From positions 91,962 to 155,961 of the forward strand of contig NZ_CAKVMR010000001.1 of assembly GCF_934772795.1 (NCBI RefSeq): a stretch of DNA of 64,000 bases. Direction: 5' to 3'. The stretch is from an uncultured Holdemanella sp. GTDB lineage: Bacteria > Bacillota_I > Bacilli_A > Erysipelotrichales > Erysipelotrichaceae. The notes below the pieces were generated by a model that searched no databases, was not told the origin of the DNA, and saw nothing but the letters and a program-made list of their open reading frames with translations. Shown here one piece after another: positions 17,499 to 26,833 of the stretch. Each line of letters begins with the position of its first letter. Within the stretch, counting starts at the first letter, position 1. A program made the position numbers and the translations under genes.

Positions 17499-18691
17499 AC
17501 TCGATCCTTCCTTCTTAATGCGGTTTTAAAGAATTCATCTCGTCTTGCAGGACTTGTAAATTTGGCAACGATGGCGACATCACCCATGGCAGCCGCAAAA
17601 GCTTCAGGAAGATATAAGACTTCAATCATATCTTCTTTAAACATCTCTTCAACTTCTTTTACTGTAAAACGATATTTAATGGAATTTCTTCTTCCGACAA
17701 AACCAGCCGAATATCTTCTTAACTTTGAATAAGAAGCACTTTGTTTCAAAATGACTTCAGCCCATAAACGATAGACATCCAATTCTCCGGCATAATTCAT
17801 TAAATCGGGACAGAATCCTCCTGGAGGTCTGAAGTTGACTTCTAAGCCAAAGATACGACCCTTTTCACCTAAGCCTTGTACATCATGATTTAATCTAAAG
17901 AATTCGCAATGGAAGAAGCGATTCTTGATTTTAAAAGCATGGATCGTTCTTTGTACAATGTCACGACATTCATCGCTGATCTCAAATGTTGTATAGCACC
18001 CAATGCTTTGTTGGTAAAGCACAGAATCCATACAATTGCCAACGTATTCCAAGCTGTTTAAATAGCGAATATCCCCATTTTCATCGCATATACCATCTAA
18101 GGTAAAGACATCCCCATCGATATATTGTTCTAGAATCATCACATGATCCTTTGTCTGCATATATACCGATTCTAATTGTTCAGCATTCATGATCTTATAA
18201 GTCATACTTGCGCCTACACCATGATCCGGTTTCATGACTAATGGATAACCTACTTCTTCGGCAAAATCCAAGCCATCCTTTAATGTATGTAGTACTCTAT
18301 AATCCGCAACTGGTACGTTAGCTTCTTTATAATATTTTTTCATTTGAGACTTTGATTGAAGTTCTTCAATTCTTTCTAGAGAAAAACCTGTTTTCACATT
18401 GAAATCATTACGAAGATGTGCATCCAAATCCAACCAAGCCTCATTATTGGATTCGATCCAGTCAATCTTTCCATACTTAAATGTAAAATAACCACAAGCT
18501 TTGACCATTTCATCATAATCATGGAAGCTTTTCACAACATAGATCTCATCGCAATACTCTTTTAATTCTTGTTTCAATTGATTGTAGGGCGTATCTACAA
18601 TGGCTAAAACTTTAGCTCCATTTTCTTTTAACCCCCTACAAAACATCCAGTAACTTTCTGGATAGTTTGGTGAAATCACCACAAAATTCAT
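17495..18691 (-). CDS. ATP-grasp domain ligase, specificity unknown
   Basis: A 398-residue protein with a Rossmann-like pre-ATP-grasp domain (1-110), then the ATP-grasp fold: YPLVMKPDHGVGASMTYKI with the ATP lysine and glycine-rich loop, MILEQYIDGDVFTLDG, and the metal-binding FGLEVNFRPPGG. Such enzymes couple ATP to join a carboxylate with an amine or thiol through an acyl phosphate. The closest general type is the carbamoyl-phosphate synthase-like or amino acid ligase family. It lies between a nudix hydrolase and an esterase in one minus-strand unit; the product is unknown. Confidence 0.8.
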   Translation of the reverse strand: MNFVVISPNYPESYWMFCRGLKENGAKVLAIVDTPYNQLKQELKEYCDEIYVVKSFHDYDEMVKACGYFTFKYGKIDWIESNNEAWLDLDAHLRNDFNVKTGFSLERIEELQSKSQMKKYYKEANVPVADYRVLHTLKDGLDFAEEVGYPLVMKPDHGVGASMTYKIMNAEQLESVYMQTKDHVMILEQYIDGDVFTLDGICDENGDIRYLNSLEYVGNCMDSVLYQQSIGCYTTFEISDECRDIVQRTIHAFKIKNRFFHCEFFRLNHDVQGLGEKGRIFGLEVNFRPPGGFCPDLMNYAGELDVYRLWAEVILKQSASYSKLRRYSAGFVGRRNSIKYRFTVKEVEEMFKEDMIEVLYLPEAFAAAMGDVAIVAKFTSPARRDEFFKTALRRKDRV

Positions 18692-18695
18692 AATC

Positions 18696-19208
18696 TTAAT
18701 TCCTTTCTGCCATCATTTGACTGATCGCAATCACAGTCTTACCATCATCAATCTTTCCATTTCTTGTATACTCAAAGGCCGTTTCTAAATCCAGCCATAA
18801 AGTATCAATTTCTTCATCTTCATCTAAACTAAGCTTTATATCTGCCGACCTTGGATTGATAGCTTTATAAATCCAGATTCTTTCATCACAAAAACCAGGC
18901 GTAGATACAAAACTTAATAGAAGTTCTAATTTGTCACAAGCCATACCTGTTTCTTCATTTAATTCACGAAGACCACATTCCATTGGATTTTCACCATATT
19001 CGAGTTTACCTGCTGGAATTTCTAATGTTTCTTTACCGATAGCTGGGCGCTCTTGTCTTACAAGTAAGATCTTGCCATCGACGATACAAATCACACCGAC
19101 ACCACCGGGATGACGGATGATATCTCTTTTATAGGTTTTATTTTTGATTTCGACATCTTTTTGGACTAAATCAAAAATAATGCCTTTATATATTAATTTC
19201 TCTTCCAT
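18696..19208 (-). CDS. nudF: Nudix hydrolase, ADP-ribose pyrophosphatase type
   Basis: A 170-residue nudix protein. The nudix box is complete: GKLEYGENPMECGLRELNEETG. The N-terminal IRHPGGVGVICIVDGKILLVRQERPA matches NudF-type enzymes that split ADP-ribose to AMP and ribose 5-phosphate. The start chosen is the ATG at 19208, with AGAGG 9 bases upstream. An earlier in-frame ATG at 19250 falls inside the terminator of the preceding gene. A TATAAT box lies between that terminator and this start. Confidence 0.85.
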   Translation of the reverse strand: MEEKLIYKGIIFDLVQKDVEIKNKTYKRDIIRHPGGVGVICIVDGKILLVRQERPAIGKETLEIPAGKLEYGENPMECGLRELNEETGMACDKLELLLSFVSTPGFCDERIWIYKAINPRSADIKLSLDEDEEIDTLWLDLETAFEYTRNGKIDDGKTVIAISQMMAERN

Positions 19209-19241
19209 AATATACCTCTTTTTTCTTCTTATTATAGCACA

Positions 19242-19263
19242 AAAAAACACTCCTAAGAGTGTT
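19242..19263 (-). terminator. Terminator after the amidase gene
   Basis: Arms AACACTC (19246-19252) and GAGTGTT (19257-19263) with a 4-base loop. On the minus strand it is followed by seven T. The stem contains the amidase stop codon. Confidence 0.82.
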
Positions 19264-19966
19264 AGTTGATTTGAGCTAAAAAGCTTTCAGTGATCGCATC
19301 CGCAATCTTTTGTTGGAACGTTTCATCCGTTAATTTGGTGTAGTCTTCACTATTACTTAAATATCCAAGTTCTAATAGAATGGAAGGAATTTGGCTATCA
19401 TACAAAATAGGGAAGTTTTCATAATGATCCGAATCAATCCCTTCAAATTGGGATAGGTTGATGGAATTCATAGTTTGAGCAAGTTTTTTGGCAAGTTGAA
19501 TCATTTTATCGTTAGGCTGCGTAAAAATAGAATAGCCTTTGGATAAAGAATCCGAGCTTGAATTCATTTGAATGGAAATTAAATATTTTGCCTTTTGCGA
19601 GTTGATTGAAGTAATGCGATCTTCCGTCGATAAAGAAGAATCATCACTTCTTGTATAAACAACATTGTATCCTACACTTGAAAGGGTATCCCCGATTTTC
19701 TTGGCAATGATCAAGTTTAGATCTTTTTCACTCGTATGCCCATCACTTGTATATCCGGCATCACTGCCTCCATGACTTGCATCAATACAGATGACAGCTT
19801 TCGATTTGCAGCGCGAATTAGCAACCGTATCATTGGTAATAATGGTTGAATCGGTTTGTTCGGGAACATCGATTTTTGATTTTTCTTTAATTTGTTTATT
19901 TAGATTTGGCTGAATGACCATTGCCAAAAATAACGCAAAAACTAAAAAGAGAATGGCTCTACGCAT
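19262..19966 (-). CDS. N-acetylmuramoyl-L-alanine amidase, membrane-anchored
   Basis: A 234-residue Amidase_3 protein. An N-terminal hydrophobic helix (about 4-20) looks like a signal anchor. Catalytic zinc ligands are visible in CIDASHGGSDAGYT and EKDLNL, and the active glutamate in ILLELGYLSNSED. It cuts the bond between MurNAc and the stem peptide and so acts outside the membrane on the cell wall. It is a single-gene unit, convergent with nothing and divergent from scpA. Confidence 0.88.
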   Translation of the reverse strand: MRRAILFLVFALFLAMVIQPNLNKQIKEKSKIDVPEQTDSTIITNDTVANSRCKSKAVICIDASHGGSDAGYTSDGHTSEKDLNLIIAKKIGDTLSSVGYNVVYTRSDDSSLSTEDRITSINSQKAKYLISIQMNSSSDSLSKGYSIFTQPNDKMIQLAKKLAQTMNSINLSQFEGIDSDHYENFPILYDSQIPSILLELGYLSNSEDYTKLTDETFQQKIADAITESFLAQIN

Positions 19967-20028
19967 GACATACCTCCTGTCTAATTATTCTAACATTACT
20001 CGTTAGAGATGAAAAGCTTTTTAAAATT

Positions 20029-20037
20029 TGTTATAAT
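20029..20037 (+). promoter_or_regulatory. Extended -10 promoter of the scpA operon
   Basis: TGT-TATAAT (20029-20037) is an extended -10 element with no good -35 box. It lies about 20 bases before the chosen scpA start and downstream of an earlier in-frame ATG (20009), which therefore cannot be the start if this promoter is used. Confidence 0.55.
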
Positions 20038-20056
20038 GGGTAGTATGGGTGATAGT

Positions 20057-20788
20057 ATGGATTTTTTAATAACGTTAGATCAGTTTGAAGGTCCTTTGGA
20101 TCTGATGCTGCATTTGATCAAAGAAAATAAATTGGATCTGTTTGACTTAGACATGAATGTTTTGGCCACACAATATATTGATTATATTCATGCCATGCAA
20201 AATATGCATCTTGAAGTGGCTAGTGAATATTTGTCGGAGCTGGCAAGTCTTATCGCATATAAGTCAAAGAAACTTCTGCCTAGAGAAACCGTTGAAGTTG
20301 AAGAAGAATATGAAGAAGATCAGCGTGATCAATTGGTCGCAAGATTGTTAGAGTATCAAAGATATAAAGAAGTAAGTCTAGCCTTAAAGGAAGATTACGA
20401 ACAAAGGCAACTGCATTTTTCGCGTCCTGTTTCAAGTTTAGTGGAAGAATGGAAAGTACCTGTTGAAAGTGATACTTTAGAAACGCAATCACCTTATGAT
20501 TTAATGAAGGCTATGCGCCATTGTATTGTGCGTATGGAGCTTTTACAACCGTATGAAACGAAGATCACAATCAAAGAGTTATCGATTGAAGAAAGAGCTG
20601 TACAAATCAAAGAAAGAATGAAACATCTAAAAGGATCTATTTCATTTCCACATCTTTGTGCAGATTGTACAAGCTTACATATGGTGATTGTGACTTTCTT
20701 ATCGATATTAGATTTAATACATGAAAAATGGATGACGTATTCCATTGATGAGACGCAGATGATCTGGGTCGCAAGAGAGGATTTGTAG
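20057..20788 (+). CDS. scpA: Segregation and condensation protein A
   Basis: A 243-residue kleisin subunit of the SMC-ScpAB condensin. The N-terminal signature LDQFEGPLDLMLHLIKENKLDLFDLDM and the ASEYLSELASLIAYKSKKLLP helix are typical. The C-terminal winged helix binds the SMC head. The start at 20057 gives the family's usual N-terminus, with GGGTGAT as ribosome binding site. It is followed after one base by scpB and then rluB, the usual Firmicutes order. Confidence 0.93.
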   Translation: MDFLITLDQFEGPLDLMLHLIKENKLDLFDLDMNVLATQYIDYIHAMQNMHLEVASEYLSELASLIAYKSKKLLPRETVEVEEEYEEDQRDQLVARLLEYQRYKEVSLALKEDYEQRQLHFSRPVSSLVEEWKVPVESDTLETQSPYDLMKAMRHCIVRMELLQPYETKITIKELSIEERAVQIKERMKHLKGSISFPHLCADCTSLHMVIVTFLSILDLIHEKWMTYSIDETQMIWVAREDL

Positions 20789-20789
20789 A

Positions 20790-21335
20790 ATGGATAATGC
20801 GAAAGCGATATTAGAAGGTCTTTTATTCTTAAGTGGAGAAGAAGGCTTGACTATGGATCAGATGATGCATGGTCTACAAAATTTAGAAATGGATGATATA
20901 CGTGTCTTGCTGGATGCGTTAAAAGACGAGTACTCGAGTTCTTCAAAAGGAATTGAGCTTGTAGAATATGCGAATCGTTTTAAGTTTGTCACAAAAGAAT
21001 TTGTATATCCTTATGGCAAGCAATTATTTGAAGAATATAAACAGCCAACCCTTTCACAGGCTGCCATGGAAACTTTAGCTATTATTGCCTATAAACAACC
21101 GATTACGCGTGTTGAAATCGAAGAGATTCGTGGTGTGAATTGCGAAATGATGTTAAAAAAATTAGTGGCTCGTGGCTTGATTGACGCAAAAGATCGTTTA
21201 GATGCGATCGGTAAGCCGTTATTATATCGTGTAACCGATGAATTCTTGGATGCTTTTCAATTGGAAGATCTAAAAGAATTGCCGGAACTACCTCAAACTA
21301 GAAATAATAGTGAAGAATTATTTGAAGGAGAATAG
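20790..21335 (+). CDS. scpB: Segregation and condensation protein B
   Basis: A 181-residue ScpB with two winged-helix domains. The pattern QAAMETLAIIAYKQPITRVEIEEIRG is the family signature, and it is followed by LLYRVTDEFLDAFQL. It dimerises and binds ScpA to complete the condensin that organises the chromosome. It starts one base after scpA ends. Confidence 0.94.
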   Translation: MDNAKAILEGLLFLSGEEGLTMDQMMHGLQNLEMDDIRVLLDALKDEYSSSSKGIELVEYANRFKFVTKEFVYPYGKQLFEEYKQPTLSQAAMETLAIIAYKQPITRVEIEEIRGVNCEMMLKKLVARGLIDAKDRLDAIGKPLLYRVTDEFLDAFQLEDLKELPELPQTRNNSEELFEGE

Positions 21336-21338
21336 ACA

Positions 21339-22067
21339 ATGGAAAGACTACAAAAAGTAATTGCCCAAGCAGGTATTTGTTCAAGAAGAAAAGCCGAAGA
21401 ATTGATTTTAGATGGTAAAGTCAAAGTCAACGGAAAAGTATGTGACGTATTAGGTACAAAAGTATCGAACCAGGATAGTATTGAAGTCAATGGAAACATG
21501 ATTTCAAAAGAAGAAAAAGTATATTACATCATGAATAAACCAAAAGGTTGCCTATGCACAAGTAGTGATGACAAGGGAAGAAAAACGGTGTTGGATTATA
21601 TGCCACAAAACCAAAGAATCTTCTCTGTAGGACGTTTGGATTATGATACTTCTGGTGTCTTGTTACTGACAAATGATGGAGAATTCTGTAACCACATGAT
21701 TCATCCTCGTTATCACTTGGAAAAGACATATGTTGTCAATCTTCAGGGAATCTTAAGTGAGGATGACATCAAACAATTAAGAAGAGGATTAAAGACAAAG
21801 ACTGAAAAGTATCAGCCAGCTAAAGTGTTCGTGCTTCAAAAGGATTTAACACGTAATCGTACCCAATTCGAATTAACGATTTCGGAAGGGAAAAATCACC
21901 AGGTCAAAAACATGATGTTGGCATTAGGTCATGAAGTGCGTCGTTTGCACAGAGTGAAGTTTGCGTTCTTAGACGTAAAGGATTTAAGAGCCGGAGAATA
22001 TCGTCGTTTAAAACCGTATGAAATCAAACAATTGAATCGCTTAAGTATGGAAGGCGAACAAAAATAA
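21339..22067 (+). CDS. rluB: Ribosomal large-subunit pseudouridine synthase RluB family
   Basis: A 242-residue protein with an N-terminal S4 RNA-binding domain (about 1-60) and the RsuA/RluB catalytic domain. The catalytic aspartate is in GRLDYDTSGVLLLTNDG. It converts a uridine in helix 89-92 region of 23S rRNA to pseudouridine, judging from its Bacillus homologue RluB. It lies 3 bases after scpB and overlaps the first base of rsmE. Confidence 0.9.
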   Translation: MERLQKVIAQAGICSRRKAEELILDGKVKVNGKVCDVLGTKVSNQDSIEVNGNMISKEEKVYYIMNKPKGCLCTSSDDKGRKTVLDYMPQNQRIFSVGRLDYDTSGVLLLTNDGEFCNHMIHPRYHLEKTYVVNLQGILSEDDIKQLRRGLKTKTEKYQPAKVFVLQKDLTRNRTQFELTISEGKNHQVKNMMLALGHEVRRLHRVKFAFLDVKDLRAGEYRRLKPYEIKQLNRLSMEGEQK

Positions 22068-22786
22068 TGAAACAAGTTTATTTAGATCAAAGTGTTTCAG
22101 TTCATGAAATGATCTCATTAGATACCAAACAAGCCCATCACATCTTTGATGTACTTCGCACGACACCAAAAGAAAAGATTCGTATTATTACTAAGAATTC
22201 AGGTGTGTTCTTTGGTCATGTTGAAAACAAACCAAATCTTGTGATTGATTCCATTGTAGATGTATTTGAAGAAAGTCAATCCATCACCTTATGTTGTGCT
22301 TTGATCAAACAAGATAAGTTTGAATGGATGCTTCAAAAGGCATGTGAACTTGGTGTGAGTAAAATTGTTCCTTTTGTATCGAAAAATACAGTGGTAAAGC
22401 TGGATGAAAAAAAGGCTGAGAAAAAACTCGTTCGTTGGAATGAAATCTTACTTGCGGCTACAAAACAGTGCAATCGCAATACGCTTGTAGAACTAGAGCC
22501 GGTGATTTCGTTAAAGGAACTATCTAATTATAAGAGTGAATGTAATTTAGTGGCTTATGAAAAGGAGAGTGATCCTTCAAAACATATGGCCCATTATTTA
22601 AAAGATGATCCACAGTCCATTACTGTATGTATTGGGCCTGAGGGTGGATTTGAAGAGAGTGAAATTCAAATATTAAATGATTTTGGTTTTAACAATTGTT
22701 CTCTAGGTAAAAATATCTTGCGTGCAGAAACAGCAGCTTGTTATGTATTGGCAGCGATTGAATACCAAAATCATGTGGAAGGATAA
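22067..22786 (+). CDS. rsmE: 16S rRNA (uracil(1498)-N(3))-methyltransferase
   Basis: A 239-residue SPOUT-family methyltransferase. The N-terminal PUA-like domain is followed by the trefoil knot with CIGPEGGFEESEI and LGKNILRAETAACYVLAAIEY, the SAM-binding signature. It methylates U1498 in 16S rRNA. The ATG overlaps the TAA of rluB. Confidence 0.93.
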   Translation: MKQVYLDQSVSVHEMISLDTKQAHHIFDVLRTTPKEKIRIITKNSGVFFGHVENKPNLVIDSIVDVFEESQSITLCCALIKQDKFEWMLQKACELGVSKIVPFVSKNTVVKLDEKKAEKKLVRWNEILLAATKQCNRNTLVELEPVISLKELSNYKSECNLVAYEKESDPSKHMAHYLKDDPQSITVCIGPEGGFEESEIQILNDFGFNNCSLGKNILRAETAACYVLAAIEYQNHVEG

Positions 22787-22793
22787 GGGATAA

Positions 22794-24083
22794 ATGAAAT
22801 TTTCAATTATTACACTTGGCTGTAAAGTAAATGCGTATGAATCACAATACTATGCAGGTCAATTAGAAGAATTAGGATATGAACAAGTATCGCCAGATCA
22901 AGCGTGTGATATTTGTATCATCAATACTTGTACTGTAACTAACACAGCCGCAAGTAAATCACGTCAAAAGATTCATTATGCGAAAAGAATGAATCCCAAT
23001 GCCTTATGTGTTGTGGTGGGATGTTTTGTGCAGTTCGCAAGTGAAGATGAAAGAAAAGCTTTGGATGCCGATCTAGTGATTGGTGCTAAACAAAAAAATG
23101 AATTGGTGAATTTAATTCAAAAGGCATTAAAAGAACATGAAAAAATTGATGTGGTCAATGAGGTGACACAATTTAAAGATTTTGAAGCTATGCCCGTACA
23201 TTGTTTTGAATCGATGCATCGAGCTTTTCTAAAAGTACAAGATGGCTGTAATCAATTCTGTTCTTATTGTGCGATTCCTTTTGCGCGTGGAAGAGAGCGT
23301 AGTTTAAATCATGAACAAGTCATTCAGATTGCCAAAGATTTATGCGATAAAGGACATACAGAAATTGTATTAACAGGTATTCATACCGGTCGTTATAATG
23401 ATGGAGAATATGATTTAGCTAAGTTAATGAAAGCTTTATTAGAAAATACGCCAGACTCTGTATATTATCGTATTTCAAGTATTGAAATTACGGAAGTCAG
23501 CGATGCATTGATTGCGTTAATGAAAGAAAATCCTCGTATGTGTCATCATTTACATATTCCGGTGCAATCGGCATGTAATGAAACATTAAAACGTATGAAT
23601 CGTCCATATACAATTGAGGAATTTAAAGAAAAAATCAACTATATTCGTTCTTGCATTCCAGATATTTCAATTTCAACCGATGTGATTGCGGGCTTTGTGC
23701 AGGAAAGTGATGAAGAATTTGAAACGACATATAAAAATTTAGCGGATCTAGAATTAAGTTTCTTCCATGTTTTCCCTTATAGTAAGCGTAATGGTACAAA
23801 GGCAAGTACTTTAAAGGGTGAAATCAATGGTAAGATAGCCAAAGCTAGAGTGGCTCGTTTACTTGAGCTTTCAAATGCATGCAGGGAAAAAGATATGAAG
23901 CGTTTTAATCCTGTACAAGTCTTGATTGAAAGAAAACAAGATGGCTATTATACGGGTTATACAAACCAATATCATCCTTGTAAGATATTGAGTGATACAC
24001 CATTAAGTGGTAGAATCACTATCGAATGGGATCATATTGAAGATGGTACGTACTATGGAAAGAAGGATGTTGTATGCGATTAA
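22794..24083 (+). CDS. mtaB: tRNA t6A37 methylthiotransferase MtaB
   Basis: A 429-residue radical SAM enzyme that adds a methylthio group to t6A37 in tRNA. The N-terminal UPF0004 domain starts ITLGCKVNAYESQ, with its three cluster cysteines in GCKVN, NTCTVTN and VVGCF. The radical SAM cluster is CNQFCSYC. GLY-type pattern IHTGRY and a C-terminal TRAM-like region complete it. The NAYES signature fits MtaB rather than MiaB. The end overlaps the murE start by 10 bases. Confidence 0.92.
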   Translation: MKFSIITLGCKVNAYESQYYAGQLEELGYEQVSPDQACDICIINTCTVTNTAASKSRQKIHYAKRMNPNALCVVVGCFVQFASEDERKALDADLVIGAKQKNELVNLIQKALKEHEKIDVVNEVTQFKDFEAMPVHCFESMHRAFLKVQDGCNQFCSYCAIPFARGRERSLNHEQVIQIAKDLCDKGHTEIVLTGIHTGRYNDGEYDLAKLMKALLENTPDSVYYRISSIEITEVSDALIALMKENPRMCHHLHIPVQSACNETLKRMNRPYTIEEFKEKINYIRSCIPDISISTDVIAGFVQESDEEFETTYKNLADLELSFFHVFPYSKRNGTKASTLKGEINGKIAKARVARLLELSNACREKDMKRFNPVQVLIERKQDGYYTGYTNQYHPCKILSDTPLSGRITIEWDHIEDGTYYGKKDVVCD

Positions 24084-25516
24084 GCAAACTATTTAAAAAT
24101 GCACCGACAGTCAATATTACAGGCTTAAGTTTTGATTCTAGAACCGTTCGTCCGGGAAATATTTATTTCTGTTTACCAGGACTTACAAATGATGGCCACG
24201 ATTTTATTGATTCAGCCATTCAGAATGGAGCTGTATGTATTGTACATTCCAAAGAATTATTGAATATGGCACCAGGTGCTGTATATATTCGTGTAGAAGA
24301 TGTCAATGATGCGATGAATAAAGTGGCTCGTATTTTCTATGCGCGTCCAAGCGATAAAATGAAGATGTATGGTGTAACGGGTACAAATGGAAAATCAACC
24401 ATCACAAATATTATTCGTGATATTATCAATGATAAAACGCCATGTGGCTATATTGGTACGATTGCGATCAAGTATGGAGATATTGAATTGCAACCCAATC
24501 TAACAACGCCAGATGCCTTGTTCTTGCAGTCTAAAATGGCAGATATGGTTCGTTGTGGTATGAAGGCTTGTGCTTTAGAAGTATCCAGTCATGGTTTGGC
24601 ACAACATCGTGTGGATGGTATTTCTTTTGATTGTGCAATCTTCACAAATCTTACATATGATCATTTAGATTTTCATGGCACAATGGAAAATTATTTTGAA
24701 GCGAAGTCTTTGTTGTTTAAAAACTTAGTCAAAGAAGATGGCGTATCTGTGATCAATAAGGATGATGAAAAATATGATGCTTTAAAGGATTGTTCAAAAG
24801 CACGTGTTGTTTCTTATGCGGTTAATAGTGAAGCGGATTATCGTGCCATTAATATTAAGATGAGTTCACAAGGAACACAATTTGACTTAGTGTATTCAGG
24901 TCATATGTATCCAGTGAAGACAAATTTAGTGGGTAACTTTAATGTATATAACTTATTAGCTGTCATTGCGGCATTAAATGAAACGGGTTATGATTTAGAT
25001 AAGATTATTGAAAAATGTTTGCATATTGCCCAAGTTGAAGGTCGTATGGAACGTATTGATTGTGGTCAGCCATACAATGTGATCGTAGATTTTGCGCATA
25101 CTCCAGATGGTATGGAAAAAATGATGCAGTTTGGACGTAGTGTCACTATGCCAGGACATCGTTTGATTGCGGTATTTGGATCGGCTGGTAAGCGTGATGT
25201 ACATAAGCGTAAAGTCTTTGGTGAACTTGCCGATAAGTATTGTGACTATATTATTGTGACGGAAGATGATCCTCGTGATGAAGATCCAAAAGAAATTGCG
25301 GAACAGATCAAGTCGGGTATTCAAAATACACCGCATGTATTTGTGCAAGATCGTTATGAAGCCATTCACCAGGCAATTAGTTCGGCTCAAGAAGGAGATA
25401 CAGTATTGCTTCTTGGTAAGGGTGATGAAAGCTTTATCTATCGTGAAAATGGAAGAGCTCCTTGGATTGGTGATAATGTAGCGGCTAAGGAGTGTATTAA
25501 GGCGAGTTTAGCTTAA
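24074..25516 (+). CDS. murE: UDP-MurNAc-tripeptide synthetase MurE
   Basis: A 480-residue Mur ligase. Domain order is the N-terminal UDP-binding domain (SFDSRTVRPGNIYFCLPG), the central ATPase with GTNGKST, and the C-terminal domain with DDPRDEDP. It adds the third amino acid to UDP-MurNAc-L-Ala-D-Glu. The specificity motif reads D-D-P-R: the arginine is as in meso-diaminopimelate enzymes, whose motif is DNPR, but the first pair is as in lysine-type enzymes, so the residue added is uncertain. It closes the scpA-to-murE run. Confidence 0.92.
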   Translation: MRLSKLFKNAPTVNITGLSFDSRTVRPGNIYFCLPGLTNDGHDFIDSAIQNGAVCIVHSKELLNMAPGAVYIRVEDVNDAMNKVARIFYARPSDKMKMYGVTGTNGKSTITNIIRDIINDKTPCGYIGTIAIKYGDIELQPNLTTPDALFLQSKMADMVRCGMKACALEVSSHGLAQHRVDGISFDCAIFTNLTYDHLDFHGTMENYFEAKSLLFKNLVKEDGVSVINKDDEKYDALKDCSKARVVSYAVNSEADYRAINIKMSSQGTQFDLVYSGHMYPVKTNLVGNFNVYNLLAVIAALNETGYDLDKIIEKCLHIAQVEGRMERIDCGQPYNVIVDFAHTPDGMEKMMQFGRSVTMPGHRLIAVFGSAGKRDVHKRKVFGELADKYCDYIIVTEDDPRDEDPKEIAEQIKSGIQNTPHVFVQDRYEAIHQAISSAQEGDTVLLLGKGDESFIYRENGRAPWIGDNVAAKECIKASLA

Positions 25517-25531
25517 AAAATTAAATTGTAC

Positions 25532-25559
25532 TTGCATTATATGAAATCTTTGATATAAT
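25532..25559 (+). promoter_or_regulatory. Promoter of rpsU
   Basis: TTGCAT (25532-25537) and TATAAT (25554-25559) with a 16-base spacer, 35 bases before the rpsU start. Confidence 0.7.
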
Positions 25560-25594
25560 GTTTTTGCTAATCTTGGGAAGGGAGGTTTGTGAAT

Positions 25595-25774
25595 ATGCCA
25601 AAAGTAGTTCTTAAAGAAAACGAAGGACTTGATGACGCTTTAAGAAGATTTAAACGTCAGGTTTCTCGTAATGGCACCCTTGCTGAGGCGCGCAAAAGAG
25701 AATTTTACGTAAAACCAGGTGTACGCAGAAAGTTAAAATCTGAAGCTGCACGTAAAGCACGTAGAGGTAAATAA
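25595..25774 (+). CDS. rpsU: 30S ribosomal protein S21
   Basis: A 59-residue S21, starting [20 protein letters not shown] and ending in the usual arginine/lysine-rich tail. GGAAGGGAGG lies 9 bases before the ATG. A GTG two codons upstream is too close to that site. It has its own promoter and a strong terminator, so it is expressed apart from murE and phoH. Confidence 0.96.
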   Translation: MPKVVLKENEGLDDALRRFKRQVSRNGTLAEARKREFYVKPGVRRKLKSEAARKARRGK

Positions 25775-25802
25775 TCTGCATTTTTAAATGCAGATTTTTT
25801 TC
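25773..25802 (+). terminator. Terminator of rpsU
   Basis: AATCTGCATTT (25773-25783) pairs with AAATGCAGATT (25786-25796), followed by a T tract. The left arm contains the end of the rpsU stop codon. Confidence 0.9.
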
Positions 25803-25817
25803 TTGAGGAGGAGATTT

Positions 25818-26774
25818 GTGTCTTTTTTTGAATTTGATTGTTCCGACAGAACATTTGAAGAGATTCAGATTTTTGCAGGTTTTCAAGATTCCAACTTGGA
25901 TATGTTGAGTAAATGCTTTAAATCTGTATGTATGATTCGTGACCAGAAAATCAAAGTGGAAGTAAACGAGACTTTAGATACACATAAAGTTGAAGAAGTC
26001 ATTGCGGCTTGTTTTTCAATTATTGATACGCAGCATCGTTTAAATTCACAAGATGTAAGCTATATTTGTTCATTGGCTTTTAAAAATCGTTTAAAGGATT
26101 TTAAAGCTCATCAGCTACAGGCTGTATGTAAGACAAAAACAGGTAAAATGATTTATCCAAAAACAATTGGACAAGCCATTTTATGTGATGCGATGCGTCA
26201 TAATGAAATTGTCTTTGCGACAGGTGTTGCGGGTACTGGTAAAACGTATCTTGCGGTTGCTTATGCGGTGAGTATGTTAAAGAGTGAACGAGTCGAAAAA
26301 ATCATTCTTACGCGTCCAGCGGTTGAGGCCGGAGAATCCCTTGGCTTTTTACCGGGGGATATGAAGGAAAAGGTAGATCCATATTTAAGACCTTTATATG
26401 ATGCATTAAATGAGATGCTTGGCTTAGAAACGGTTGAAAAATACGTGGAGAAACAAGTCATTGAAATTGCACCTTTAGCGTTTATGCGTGGACGTACTTT
26501 AAATGATGCCATTGTGATCTTGGATGAAGCACAGAATGCGACGTGTGCACAGATGAAGATGTTTTTAACGCGTATGGGTAAAAATTGTAAGATGGTTGTA
26601 ACGGGAGATGTTACGCAGATCGATTTGATCAAGAAAAAGGATTCAGGTTTGATGCAGGCTTGTACAATCTTGGATCATATTGATGGTATTTCAATCATTC
26701 ATTTGGAAAATAGTGATGTAGTTCGAAATCCATTGGTTCAAAAAATTATTGAACGTTATGCCAAGGTTGAATAA
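25818..26774 (+). CDS. phoH: PhoH-family ATPase
   Basis: A 318-residue PhoH/YbeZ-type ATPase. The N-terminal KH-like region is followed by the P-loop [27 protein letters not shown] and the Walker B-like [10 protein letters not shown]. These proteins are linked to RNA metabolism and ribosome maturation together with YbeY. The start is the GTG at 25818 behind GAGGAGGAG; an in-frame ATG at 25788 lies inside the rpsU terminator and is rejected. The usual partner ybeY does not follow here; yebC does. Confidence 0.92.
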   Translation: MSFFEFDCSDRTFEEIQIFAGFQDSNLDMLSKCFKSVCMIRDQKIKVEVNETLDTHKVEEVIAACFSIIDTQHRLNSQDVSYICSLAFKNRLKDFKAHQLQAVCKTKTGKMIYPKTIGQAILCDAMRHNEIVFATGVAGTGKTYLAVAYAVSMLKSERVEKIILTRPAVEAGESLGFLPGDMKEKVDPYLRPLYDALNEMLGLETVEKYVEKQVIEIAPLAFMRGRTLNDAIVILDEAQNATCAQMKMFLTRMGKNCKMVVTGDVTQIDLIKKKDSGLMQACTILDHIDGISIIHLENSDVVRNPLVQKIIERYAKVE

Positions 26775-26786
26775 TTTGACTTTGAC

Positions 26787-26795
26787 TGTTATAAT
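26787..26795 (+). promoter_or_regulatory. Extended -10 promoter of yebC
   Basis: TGT-TATAAT at 26787-26795, 39 bases before the yebC start. No convincing -35 box. Confidence 0.5.
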
Positions 26796-26833
26796 ATTTA
26801 ACTGTAAAAAATAAATTGAAAGGTGATAAATCT

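Noticed and set aside
25788..25817. ATG at 25788 as the phoH start
   Set aside because: It lies in the stem of the rpsU terminator. The GTG at 25818 follows GAGGAGGAG at a proper distance.
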